64,000 nucleotides of DNA from Lucinisca nassula (Eukaryota > Mollusca > Bivalvia > Lucinida > Lucinidae), in assembly GCA_963580285.1 (NCBI GenBank), contig CAUZLF010000212.1:22064-86063 (forward strand), written 5' to 3'. The stretch's first letter is position 1. Every line of letters starts with the position of its first letter. Of this stretch, positions 53,711-64,000 are shown one piece after another. The position numbers and the translations under genes are program-made. The notes beneath the pieces were generated by a model. That model did not search any database, was not told where the DNA came from, and was given only the letters and a program-made list of their open reading frames with translations.

Positions 53711-55350
53711 CTGAGAATTAGATTCCACCCCCTGAGAAGCCTGGTTATACCCTCTGTTTTGTGGATAAAATGGACGATGCCTCTGATAGCCCCCTTGATT
53801 GCCTGTACCATATGGCTTATTCTGCATCCCAGGTCTCCTCCCCTGCTGCCTTAATGGACATTCACGAGAAATGTGGCCTCACTGTGAACAGGAATAACAT
53901 ACAATGTCTGACCTACTCTCACCTTGCGCATTAGCAGCGTTCTTTCGCAATTGCTTCTCCAGACTGTCTATTTTCTGTTGCATTGCCTTGAGTGTTTCTT
54001 CCATCTTACCTTCACCATGAGTACCCTGAGCCTGTCCAGGCTTACTAGCTGTCTTACTCAAAGATGTTTTACTAACAGGTAAAGACGGGCTATTACCAAT
54101 CTTTCGAGCCATGCTACTCTTTTTACGTTTTGACCTTTTATTCTGCTCTTGACCAGTTTCAGACTCATCATCGCTGTCTTCATACTCAGTCATAGCATAA
54201 TTTACAGATCGGACATGCCTTTTACCCCGTTTGCCAGTATTACCTTCACTAACTAAAAGCCGATGACGTGTCTCTTGAAAATCAACTGCTTGAAACACAG
54301 CCTCATCAATGTCCCTCGGTTCCTTTACATACTCTACCTGAAATCTTGCCTTATCATCATAAAGCCCATCAAGAAAACGTCTTAACAAGTCTTCTTGCCT
54401 TGTATTTTCGTCCTATTAGCATGAGCTTTGTCATATAAGCGCTTCAGCTCAGCAGCATACTCTTCCACAGACTCGCTAGGTTTCTGGTTACGATGACTAA
54501 ACTGAGCCCCATAGGTCTTTTAAGTCACCACAATCCTAAACCTACTGTTTAGTTCAGACACCAGCTGTGAATAATTGCTTCTTACATCACGCCTTAGCTG
54601 CCCAAACACAAACTCACCTGCTGTACCATGCAACCTCGGCAAAAGCTCGTCCAGCCTATCATCATCACTCCAATTTCTCCTGTCTGCAACCTCTGTGAAC
54701 CTATTAAACCAAACATTCCATGGTTCTTTACCTGTGAAAATAGGCAGCTTAGTTATCTCCCTTGGCAACACTGGCTCACCAGAATATTGCTGTCTCTGAG
54801 AATGATAAATGTCCCTATCATCATCTGAATCTGAATAACCGTACCTGCTATAGAACATAGACCTTCTATTTGGCCTTATCCTCCTCCCGAGCTCTGACCT
54901 ATTACCTCTATTCTGTACTGAAGCCGATGCAGGCTGTTCCACAGATTGCCCACGACGTACCTCCCCCAATAAGGTGTTAATGTTTTCATTAATGGCCTGG
55001 TTTGACTCCCTTATTGTCTGCACCAAATCATTTGTCATTTCTTTCATTGCCCTTGTTACCTCATTATCTCCCCTTGGCACATGCCTTGCTGCATCACCCT
55101 CAGCATGCCCATTATTAACCGTGTCAATGCCTTCAGAGTGCTCTCCTTCTTCTCTCTCACACCCTTGACGCGCAATAGGCAGCTCGAAACCTGGGTTTTC
55201 CCTACGCGTTATAGCCCCGCCCCTCGCGCCTGTATCTGACTCATCAGCGCTGTCATGCTCGTTTTCCATGGCACTTAACGTTATATCACTACCACTGCCA
55301 GCGCCTTCAGCCTCATTGTCTCTCCTTTTCAAATTTCTCCTTTTACCCAT
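53696..55350 (-). pseudogene. gag, copy 1 (two stops and one frameshift)
   Basis: ATG at 55350 (MGKRRNLKRRDNEAEG); an acidic/Ser-rich N-terminal region; capsid-type segment LPIFTGKEPWNVWFNRFTEV around residues 205-224 and FGQLRRDVRSNYSQL. TAA at 54520-54522 and a frameshift near 54410-54415 (AGGAC context) interrupt it, after which LLRRFLDGLYDDKARFQVEY and a Lys/Ser-rich stretch continue. The CCHC knuckle (CYSCSQ-stop-GHISREC) carries TGA at 53879-53881. Gag ends with TAG at 53696. Confidence 0.75.
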
Positions 55351-55540
55351 AATGCCTGAAATTACATTTTAGGCTTAACTGAATTATACAGCCAAATCAA
55401 TTGCATTGCTATAAGTCCGTATCACTCTACTCTAAACCCCATGAGTCCGTATCACTGGATCTGTTCACTGCCTATACTCTGTTAAGACATCCACACCAAA
55501 CTTGGCATGCTGCTGCTCAATATCTTCCATAGGCTTCACA

Positions 55541-55561
55541 GATCCCACTGTTCTGACACCA
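55541..55561 (-). promoter_or_regulatory. primer-binding site, tRNA-Leu type
   Basis: Coding strand TGGTGTCAGAACAGTGGGAT, starting 7 nt after the LTR end. It is complementary to a tRNA 3' end ...CTGTTCTGACACCA; the CTTCTGACACCA type is that of metazoan tRNA-Leu. Confidence 0.7.
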
Positions 55562-55568
55562 TTTTAAT

Positions 55569-58205
55569 TGTGAGGGGGCTGGGTGACGGGGTCAAGGTCA
55601 CCCATAATAGCTTCACGCACAACGGGAACCACGTGTTAAGGGGTTGTCAGGCTGGGGCATCAGTCGAGCAGAGCGATACGGACATAAGTGATCACAATGT
55701 ACGGACATAACTTAATGGAGAGACGACAGAGGGTGAAGGACGACTAAGGCAGAGTCTGCTAAATAAATATTATAATTTCATTAAACGACACGTAATGCCG
55801 AAATAGAACCTTGTTTCTTCTCCCCAGGCAGTAAACCATAGGACTTGAACTGTACCCTTGCCCTTGCTTGTCTGGAGGTCTCTAGATCTTTACAGCATTT
55901 AGTTAAGGTCGAATCAGGTCACATCAAGGTCAAGGTCATCAAAGAGGTATTCGAGAACCCACAGTGAGGGGCATAACCCCACAATGCGTAGGTTCAATAA
56001 TACCTCCCAGCATATATGACATAACATTCATATGTATTACATTTATACATAGTGCAAATTCTATAGCTAGTTCTGTACTTGCATTAAGTTCAAGAAATCT
56101 GATGAATCCTAAATTGCAGATGAACATCAGCATGACTGAAGTATAAACGATTTTCAGCAAAGGCATGGCATAACTCATGCATCCTGAGAACCGATCCCTT
56201 AAACACGATTGGCTAGTAGTGTGTGCATGCTTGCGGATAACGTTAGCATAACTAACGCATAGAAGTAAGCATCAGCATAATTGACACATAGCCGGCTTCA
56301 GATAAGACATGGCATAACTCATGTATACATACTGAAAACCGGGGCCCTTAATGTATATGTGTATGCTTAACCCTTAAGTCAGTTAAGAAATTAACTTGAA
56401 AGTGATAGGTAGATTAACTGCTTCCGGTAGTTAAACTCGCATAGTAACTTTGATCACCTTAATGTCCCTAGCTTTAAACTCTTAATTGTTAATTAATTAC
56501 TTAAGTGAAAGCTTAATGCCACAAAGTTATTCTATTTAAAGTTAAGGAAAATATTTTATCAAGTTAAACATTTTAAAAAAATCCTGTTACAAACTGCATA
56601 ACAGAATGATTTGTAAAAAGTTGGAATATCAACAAGAAACAATAAAATAAAACTTTATCTTTGCTCTCTCAGGCTCTTTCATCCCTTGTACATGTAGCTT
56701 TGTTATCTGTATCAAGGCCATCTAAAAATAGCACCAAGTCACTTCCGCATTCTTTGGGTATTCCCCTTTTACCAGAACGAGACTATAGTCTGTACCAACG
56801 AACCGCATCACCCATGGCCACTAACTAGGTCACCATATCTTGAAGGAGCCTGAAAGTCCAAACTCATAACACAAAGGCTAACAGATTAAATAACAATAAA
56901 AAAGGAAAAATCAAACCCGAACTCTTCAGAATAATAACGGCAACCACACATCAGCTTCCATCCTTACTTTGTTGTTCGTCACTGCCTACTAAGAAATATT
57001 CTAAGATTAATAGATAAGTCTTTCTGCGATCGCTGCGTCTTCTGGCCTGATCTGATGGAAGAACAGAGAACAGAATGAGCGGTAAAAGGATACTCTCTCT
57101 TATATACTAAAATCGCTGGGAGCGTTGTACGTATCTGTAAGAAAATTTACGATGGGATATGTTGAACTCGTACGATTTTGTTAGAGACATCACATGGCTA
57201 ATTTGCATACTGTCAGCACCCGCCGACAAACTGGGATTTCCAGACAGTATTATTACTTCTGTCATAGAATTAAATACCAAATCACCCACAATCACCTGTA
57301 AATGAAACAAACTAAATATTCGTTAAACTATCTGGTCCTAAAACTCGTAATTAAAGTCTAGTCGGCACGTAAAACTCATCTTGTCGTCATACGGGAACAG
57401 CCTCTTGCGCGTGCTCCAATTGAATTCTGGTATTGTCCGTCAAGTACACAACAATACAATAATGGCCGACTCTTCATTCTCGTAGTGCATTTCTGCAGAT
57501 CTGAAGTTGATTATATCGTCTCAACGCCATGTCAGCTGTCGTCGACGGCAGTATCTATTACAGTTCAGTCAATTACAACTGTCCATGCAGGTAATTACTC
57601 CTGTCTAAAGCGCAGTGTCAGTCACGAACTCGTCCATTATGAATGTCATAGGTTTTCGCGATGGATAGTTTGTTTACATTTCTTTCCCACTGGGTTTTGG
57701 TCTGTCGTGAGGAGTTCAGGGCCTCTAGAACCGGGTCACACCGTCTGTCGAATTCAGTTATGTAGCACAATCATACATCATCATCATTTCTTACTAATTT
57801 AGTCCTACTTCCCCTTCTGTGTTACCTTATAACAGAGAATATAAGAAGATAGATAGATAGATAGATCTAATAATCATCATCATCATCACTCGGCGACCAT
57901 CATCATCATCCCTCACCAATTCAGTCCTACTCCCCCTTCTGTGTTAACTTATAATAATCATCATCATCATCACTCGGCGACCATCATCATCATTCCTCAG
58001 CCTCCATCATCATCATTACTCGGCGAACACAACCATAGTAACTCACAGTCACCGTCGTCAATATGACGATCACATCACCATCATCTCCGGACCTTGGTGA
58101 ATAAATGTCGACTTGACCTTTACTCTGTATCATCATCATCATCACAACCACTGCTACCACTATCATCATCATCATAATCATTATCATCACAGCTGTGCCC
58201 TTACA
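55569..58205 (-). repeat. shared LTR (5' LTR of copy 1, 3' LTR of copy 2)
   Basis: Same 2637 bp as 45714-48350. Below it lie the PBS and gag of copy 1; above it the PPT and zinc-finger ORF of copy 2. No target-site duplication or host sequence lies between the two internal regions. Confidence 0.85.
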
Positions 58206-58220
58206 TCTACCCCCTGTTAA
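58206..58220 (-). promoter_or_regulatory. polypurine tract of copy 2
   Basis: Identical to 48351-48365 at +9855. Confidence 0.7.
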
Positions 58221-58420
58221 AATGTTTGATGGTCTCTCACAAACATTTTAAACTCTAATATGTTGTAGGACCCATTTATAAATGCCATACTCATGCATGC
58301 ACCATATATAAATGTGTAGAAGAATTTAGCTCGTTAGACTCATGCCTCTTTCTTATGCCTTCTGTTTTTTAAAATAAATACACATGGTATTTAACCATCC
58401 TTCCCTTTTATTTTGTATAC

Positions 58421-59236
58421 TTATTTTCTATCATGACTCCTTCTCCCTTCTCTCCCTCTGATTCTCTCCTCTCTCGCACGTCGCTCTCTCTCCTCTCTAT
58501 CTCTCTGCTCTCTCCTACGTCTCTCTCTCTCTTCTTCCAACCTCTTCTTCTCCCCTTCGCACTCATCTAATCTCTTCTCCAGTCTATACAGCATCTCCTC
58601 CTGCCGCCTGTTTACTATTGACATTGTCTCTATGTAGTTTTTCATCTCACTAAAAGTGTCTCTTAAACGACTGTTCATCACACCCAAACTCTGGTCAATA
58701 CCGCTGAGGATATCATCAGCATCAGTGCACGTTCCTTTCTCTTCAGTGGTAATTACTCTTGCCTGGCCTGGTACCTCAAAATCTACTACTTCTTCCCGGG
58801 GTGGGGTGATCGTCATTGGTTCTGACGTCAGTAATTGGATCCTCAAATCCTCTGTCACTACACCTTCGGATGACTGGTCCGTGGAATCTTGGTAAGTAAC
58901 CGACATCCAATGCTGTGCCGATTCCGGTCTTGATAATTTGATTATATCCTCCCCAAATCGTACAGTCCTTGGAACTTGAGAAATCTGAACACATATGGCT
59001 TCTGTTAGCGGATCTACTTTAGCCAAGTGGGCAGGGGACTCCTGGTGCCTTTTGAATTTGTCATTATCTCCTGCCCTAAAGTTACAGATCGAACACATAA
59101 AGGGCACCTCGTATTCAGCTACATGCTTGTGATTAAAGTGTTGTTCCACCCTGGCCTTTATCTCTATGTATCCACAGGGCGTACATCTGTAGGCTCTACC
59201 CCGCTTCATGACTTCTTTAACCATTCTGTTAGCCAT
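58421..59236 (-). CDS. 271-aa C2H2 zinc-finger and coiled-coil ORF, copy 2
   Basis: Amino-acid identical to the ORF at 48566-49381: two C2H2-like fingers then a charged C-terminal coiled coil. Intact. Confidence 0.7.
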   Translation of the reverse strand: MANRMVKEVMKRGRAYRCTPCGYIEIKARVEQHFNHKHVAEYEVPFMCSICNFRAGDNDKFKRHQESPAHLAKVDPLTEAICVQISQVPRTVRFGEDIIKLSRPESAQHWMSVTYQDSTDQSSEGVVTEDLRIQLLTSEPMTITPPREEVVDFEVPGQARVITTEEKGTCTDADDILSGIDQSLGVMNSRLRDTFSEMKNYIETMSIVNRRQEEMLYRLEKRLDECEGEKKRLEEERERRRREQRDREERERRAREERIRGREGRRSHDRK

Positions 59237-59310
59237 ATTCTGAAATTAACCATTTTATGCCCTAGGTACCCAATACAATTATCTTGTTATGAACTTGACC
59301 TTTGACCTGA

Positions 59311-60759
59311 CTAATGACCTCTGTTAAAATCGCGATAGACTCTCAAAACCCATGACGGTTTATTATCTCCTTCGTACTTCTTCAATTTGTCGTGATGCAC
59401 AACGCGATCAGCACCCTCTTCTAACCTTATCAGATACTTAATGTCGCTAATCTTCTTCAAGATGGCGCACAGCACAAATTTCATCTTAAGCTTAGGACTT
59501 ATTCCGGGTTCCCTACGCTCATGTAAATACCACGCACATACCCCAGGATTATAGCTCATACAGTTCAGTCGCGTCTCATAAGCGTACTTGTGATGTAGCG
59601 CGGCTTTCTCAAGATGGTTTCGAGCGATATCATGCGCGACTCGCATTCTCTCACGCAGCCAGTCAACATACTCACCATATGAAGTGACAGTTTCGCCATC
59701 TGTATCAAAGACTAGTCCATTTCTAAGCTCAGCAGGTATTCTTACCTCTCTCCCTAACATCATCATGTTGGGACTCATACCTGTTGAAGTATTGGGAGTT
59801 GCACGGTATGCTGAAGCTAAACATCCCAGGTTCAAATCCCAATTCTCCTGCTCCCCTTTCAGGTAGGCCTTGATCATACGTACCAGAGTTTTGTTGAATC
59901 TCTCTGCCTGACCATTTCCTTTAGGATTTCTTATAGAAGTCCGAGTCTTACGAACCTCCACGAGCCTACACAGCTCTTGAAATATCTGACTTTCATAGTA
60001 ACTCCCTAAGTCACTATGTATTGAGAGGGGTTAACCATACCTCGCAATCACTTCATTTAAGATAACACTGGCTGTTGTTACAGCAGTTTGGTCAGGAACT
60101 GCAAATATCTCTACCCACTTAGTAAAATGATCAGTTACAACTAAGATAAATCTATTCTTGCGTGGGGTAATTGGGAATGGACCCACTAAGTCTGTTGACA
60201 TAGTAGCCAGAGTGGCACCCAGACCCAGACTCCCCAATGGTGCTTTTGGCTTTTTCTGTGGAACTTTATCTGCAGCACATATGTCACATTTCAGCACCCA
60301 ACTATTCACATCTTCTTTCATTTAGAACCAGTAATACTTCTTTTTTACCTTTTCATATGTTTTCTTGCACCCAAAGTGTCCTCCCATCCTTGCATCATGT
60401 GCCTCCTTTAAAACTTCTACTTTCAAAGCTCTAGGAACCAACAATTGATAATACTTACTAAGACCATTCTTCTGGAAACACTCCTTGAACACTAGACCGT
60501 CTTTTACACAGAGTGTATTCCAAATAATCCAATAGTGGCGTGCAGCTGGACCTTTATTTACTGCATCCTTATTTGACGGTCTTCTAAGACCTTCCAATAA
60601 ACTTCCATAAACAAATGAAATATCAGGATCGTTCTTTTGATAAACAGCTAAATCTTCAACTGAATACTCACTTAATATTACTTTGTCACAGCAAAAAAGC
60701 TTGGGTCCCAGAATTTCGCCCTGTCTTATCCCCTGCAGAGTTACATTTCTGTTCCTCAT
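59311..60759 (-). pseudogene. integrase, copy 2
   Basis: Same as copy 1, including both in-frame TAA codons (60322-60324 and 60031-60033) and the HHCC and DDE residues. Confidence 0.8.
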
Positions 60760-61321
60760 GCCTACCTTTTGACCTTGTTTCCACAGCCCTCACATTACTA
60801 CCCATAATTTCACACCGTTCGCCCTCGTCTTGCTGCTCTTGAAATACACCGTTCGGCACACCATTATAAATCTCTGCAGTTTCATCGGCCGTACGTAAAC
60901 TTACCAAGCTCTGGTGAGAATCTCCACTCCCTTGCATATCAGTCATGACAGTGAGTTCAACCCCCGACTCATTACATTTTCCATTATTTTTAGGGCCCAT
61001 GGACGCTGTATTTTCAGTCACCTGATCTATGCTTTTTATACACTCACCTTCACTTTTCAGCTGGCAAACTTTACCCTCATTCCGTTCTTTACCTTCCAGC
61101 AGCAGAGTACTCTTCATATCTTATGCCCGTTTTACACACCTTTTGCAAGGTCCACACTTCAAAGGCTCCATTGTGTCAACCTCATTACACTGAAAATCCC
61201 ACAGGCTCACACATCTTGACATCCCATCAGCATTTGAATGCCCTTTACCTCTTCTGAACTCAACACTAAAATCATAAGCTGCTAAAATCTCCAAATACCT
61301 GGCAAGTCTGCCCCTAGGTTC

Positions 61322-62398
61322 CTAGAAAGAGAACAAATATGATAATGCCTGGTAGTCAGTTCTTACCGTAAACCTTCTTCCAAGCAGATATTGTCTATAG
61401 TACTCCACAAAGTAACGCAAGGCAAGAAGTTCTTTATCTGTGACACAATAGTTCCTCTCAGCCTTGTTCATGATCTTACTACCATATGAGATAACTTTTT
61501 CTACACCCCCTTGAATCTGACTGAGCACACCACCAATGGCGTGATCACTTGCATCAAAGTCCAAGAAGTATTCACCTTCATCAAGCGGATATGCCATGAT
61601 TTCAGGACTCATCAGTGCCTCTTTGAGCTTCTCAAATGCTGCTTGACATTTCTCAGTCCATTCAAATTTCTTACCTTTCTTGGTCAGTTCTATTATGGGC
61701 TTCATCATGTCTGAAAATCCCCTAACATGACGGCGATAATAACTTCCCATACATATGAGTGCTCGAGCTTGAGTGATGTTTTCAGGCACGGCCAACTGCA
61801 AAATCTTAGCCACGTTATCTGGACTGGGACGAACACCCTTGCCCGAAATAATGTGCCCTAGAAAGTGGACTTCTCCTTCAAAAAGATGGCACTTATCAGG
61901 CTTCAGTTTTATGCCTGCCATTTCTATGCGACTGAGCACCTCATCCACTCGTGCACAGTGCTCGTCAAAAGTCTTCGCAAAAACCACCACATCATCAAGA
62001 TATATCAAACATGTTATCCATTGTAAACCTTTAAGGGCAGCTTCCATACACCTCTGAAATGTTGCACTCGAATTTTTCAAACCCATAGGCATGGTACAGT
62101 GCTCATACAACCCGTATTTTGTTATGAATGCAGTTTTAGGTATGTCTTTCTCTCGGACTCTAATTTGATGATAAGAACTCGTAACGTCGAAAGTAGAAAA
62201 CAATCGCGCCCCCGCAACAGCATCTAAACAGTCTCGAGTCCTTGGTATTGGTTGGTTGTCAACGGTTGTCAATTTGTTAACCAACCTGTAATCTATACAT
62301 GGCCGCACCTTTCCATCTTTCTTGCGTACTAGACACAGAGGACTACTCCAGCAACTGTGTGACTTACGTATAATACCCTGTTTTTTCCATGGTTTCAA
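61322..62398 (-). pseudogene. reverse transcriptase-RNase H, copy 2
   Basis: Identical 358-codon segment with YLDD; the same TAG at 61322-61324 ends it, and the same A6 run near 62385 separates it from the protease frame. The RNase H end and linker (60760-61321) are likewise shared. Confidence 0.85.
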
Positions 62399-63559
62399 TT
62401 ACCTGGCGCTCTTCGTCAGCAAAAGCTAAAGGTACTCTTCTTGGGGGCACGCGCACGGGCTTTGCATCCCAGTATCTATAACATGCTCTGCCAAATGCGT
62501 CAGCCCTAAATCATACTCATCCCTTGAGAATGCATTCTGATGCTTCACTAGCAGATGTTTTATTCTGTCCCCTTCTTGCTTGGACTTACCAGAACATGAC
62601 CTCTCACATAGCTGTTCTAAATGATATGGTACCTTACCCTGGACGATAAGTCAGTCACACATTGCTCAGCCTCGGAAGCACATTGGTTGACAAATCTGAT
62701 CCGCCTTACTGCACTATTGTTACCTGCGTCAGAAGCGTCTTCCGAGTCCATTAGCTGATATATCCCATCATACCGTTCAGCATTACCAATAACACTATCT
62801 TGATTGATTGAAACAGGAAGACTTGATGGATTAAGCAACCTTACCTTTTGTGTAGGACTGGAATTCAAATCAACAACTGTACTTGCCATAACCAGATGGC
62901 ACCTATCTGTAAAACCCTCACAAGGTTCCACCAGAACATCCCTATGTCTTTCATAGTCATCTTCTGGAAATCTTTCAATAAAGACATCTATTACCTGTTC
63001 ACAGTACCCTGGCACTCTGTAATGATCAGCAGCAGTCACTTTCCTAACTTTGTTATCCTTACCAACTCTGAGAATGTCAATATCTACCCCCCTAAGTCTC
63101 AAAGTACCTTTACTCAACATCAAATCTCCAGGGCCCTTTTCATCCTCCTGCATTATGTCAGCCCCCAGGAGACCTTCATCCCTATCTCAGCTATAATTAA
63201 CTCTTTGGTAAGCTGAAGTGGCCCCAACTGCAAAGTAAACATTGCCTTTCCATGTTCTTTTAGTACACTCCCCCCAGCACACGTTATGTTATGCGCCGAT
63301 GGCTTGAGCTTGGGTCGCTGATCACTAGGTATCTGATCATAAATTTTCCTGCTCAGAATTGTCTGGGAAGCACCTGTATCCACAGTAAAGTAGAAAGGCA
63401 CCTCACATACCATAGCATCAATATAAGCCCCTACACTGTCAGGTAAATTACGTCTGAAAACCTTTGGCCTAGTACCAGAGTCCTCAAATTTGTTTAGGTC
63501 CATATTTTTACCAACAAGGGTCGTCTCACGGCCAACAGAACCGACCCCTAACAGTTTAA
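62364..63559 (-). pseudogene. protease and pol N-terminal region, copy 2 (three extra 1-bp deletions)
   Basis: Same as 52509-53707 except for single-base losses in short homopolymers: CCCC to CCC near 62468-62470, AA to A near 62643, CCCC to CCC near 63180-63182. They split the frame that is continuous in copy 1 (segments 63503-63153 and 63153-62617). VDTGAS is retained. Confidence 0.8.
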
Positions 63560-63562
63560 AGG
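63548..63562 (-). promoter_or_regulatory. gag-pol -1 frameshift site UUUAAAC, copy 2
   Basis: Identical CCT TTA AAC TGT TAG context; heptamer at 63560-63554. Confidence 0.75.
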
Positions 63563-64000
63563 CTGAGAATTAGATTCCACCCCCTGAGAAGCCTGGTTAT
63601 ACCCTCTGTTTTGTGGATAAAATGGACGATGCCTCTGATAGCCCCCTTGATTGCCTGTACCATATGGCTTATTCTGCATCCCAGGTCTCCTCCCCTGCTG
63701 CCTTAATGGACATTCACGAGAAATGTGGCCTCACTGTGAACAGGAATAACATACAATGTCTGACCTACTCTCACCTTGCGCATTAGCAGCGTTCTTTCGC
63801 AATTGCTTCTCCAGACTGTCTATTTTCTGTTGCATTGCCTTGAGTGTTTCTTCCATCTTACCTTCACCATGAGTACCCTGAGCCTGTCCAGGCTTACTAG
63901 CTGTCTTACTCAAAGATGTTTTACTAACAGGTAAAGACGGGCTATTACCAATCTTTCGAGCCATGCTACTCTTTTTACGTTTTGACCTTTTATTCTGCTC
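63548..64000 (-). pseudogene. gag 3' part, copy 2 (runs off the window)
   Basis: Lys/Ser-rich region and CCHC knuckle with the same TGA (63731-63733) as copy 1. The rest of gag and the 5' LTR of copy 2 lie beyond 64000. Confidence 0.75.

Larger units (their letters stand above)
45714..58205 (-). mobile_element. Ty3/gypsy LTR retrotransposon, copy 1 (12,492 bp)
   Basis: Minus-strand element: LTR 55569-58205, PBS, gag, protease, RT, RNase H, integrase, separate zinc-finger ORF, PPT, LTR 45714-48350. LTR termini on the coding strand are TGTAAGGG...CCCCTCACA, a short inverted repeat. The domain order PR-RT-RH-IN places it in Metaviridae/Ty3-gypsy. gag-pol carries several stops and frameshifts, so this copy cannot make a full polyprotein. 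It is inserted in a LINE at 45713/45714; its upstream LTR is shared with a second copy. Confidence 0.85.

Noticed and set aside
45714..64000. Exogenous or endogenous retrovirus with envelope
   Set aside because: No envelope-like ORF with signal peptide or membrane anchor; the third ORF is a zinc-finger/coiled-coil protein and pol is of Ty3/gypsy order.

Overview
The window is gene-poor animal DNA, very probably from a mollusc and most likely a bivalve. The pointers are AT-rich sequence, tRNA-derived SINEs, a Penelope-like element, RTE/Jockey-like LINE fragments, a Ty3/gypsy element, foldback MITEs and a set of interspersed elements carrying 150-175 bp internal tandem repeats, an architecture I know from bivalve Pearl/Helitron-related elements. 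The assignment to bivalves is inference. I find no host protein-coding gene that I can defend and no functional tRNA or rRNA gene.

Layout. 0-9 kb: copies of a dispersed ~310 bp repeat (called repeat A here), a six-unit tandem-repeat element (1.52-2.64 kb), a decayed LINE ORF1 with an SGNH-esterase domain (5.2-7.1 kb) carrying a near-perfect 129 bp palindrome, and foldback elements. 9.2-15.4 kb: two Penelope-like elements head to head; the plus-strand copy keeps a GIY-YIG endonuclease upstream of the reverse transcriptase. 15.4-20.2 kb: tandem-repeat element, MITE, Tc1-like transposase relic, SINE, foldback element. 20.5-27.3 kb: one minus-strand LINE cut into five colinear pieces by at least four later insertions. 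27-31 kb: MITEs, repeat A copies, a SINE and mirrored GGTA/CCTA microsatellites. 31.2-41 kb: an unrecognised retroposon (37.44-38.99 kb, minus strand) with a 284-codon ORF and an array of stem-loops with diverged but self-complementary stems, plus a short plus-strand relative (31.23-31.83 kb); both are bounded by perfect 10-12 bp target-site duplications. An SGNH-hydrolase relic lies at 35.9 kb and a ~0.94 kb tandem duplication at 39-40.8 kb.

45.06-64 kb: a minus-strand Ty3/gypsy LTR retrotransposon (LTR 2637 bp; gag, protease, RT, RNase H, integrase and a separate 271-aa zinc-finger/coiled-coil ORF in the env position) lies inside a LINE 3' fragment. A second internal region follows and shares the middle LTR, with a 9855 bp period. 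As far as I read, the copies differ only by three one-base homopolymer indels. They share the same stops and frameshifts, so the arrangement arose by recombination or duplication of an already defective element, or is an assembly product. Gag and pol are linked by a canonical UUUAAAC slippery heptamer one codon before the gag stop.
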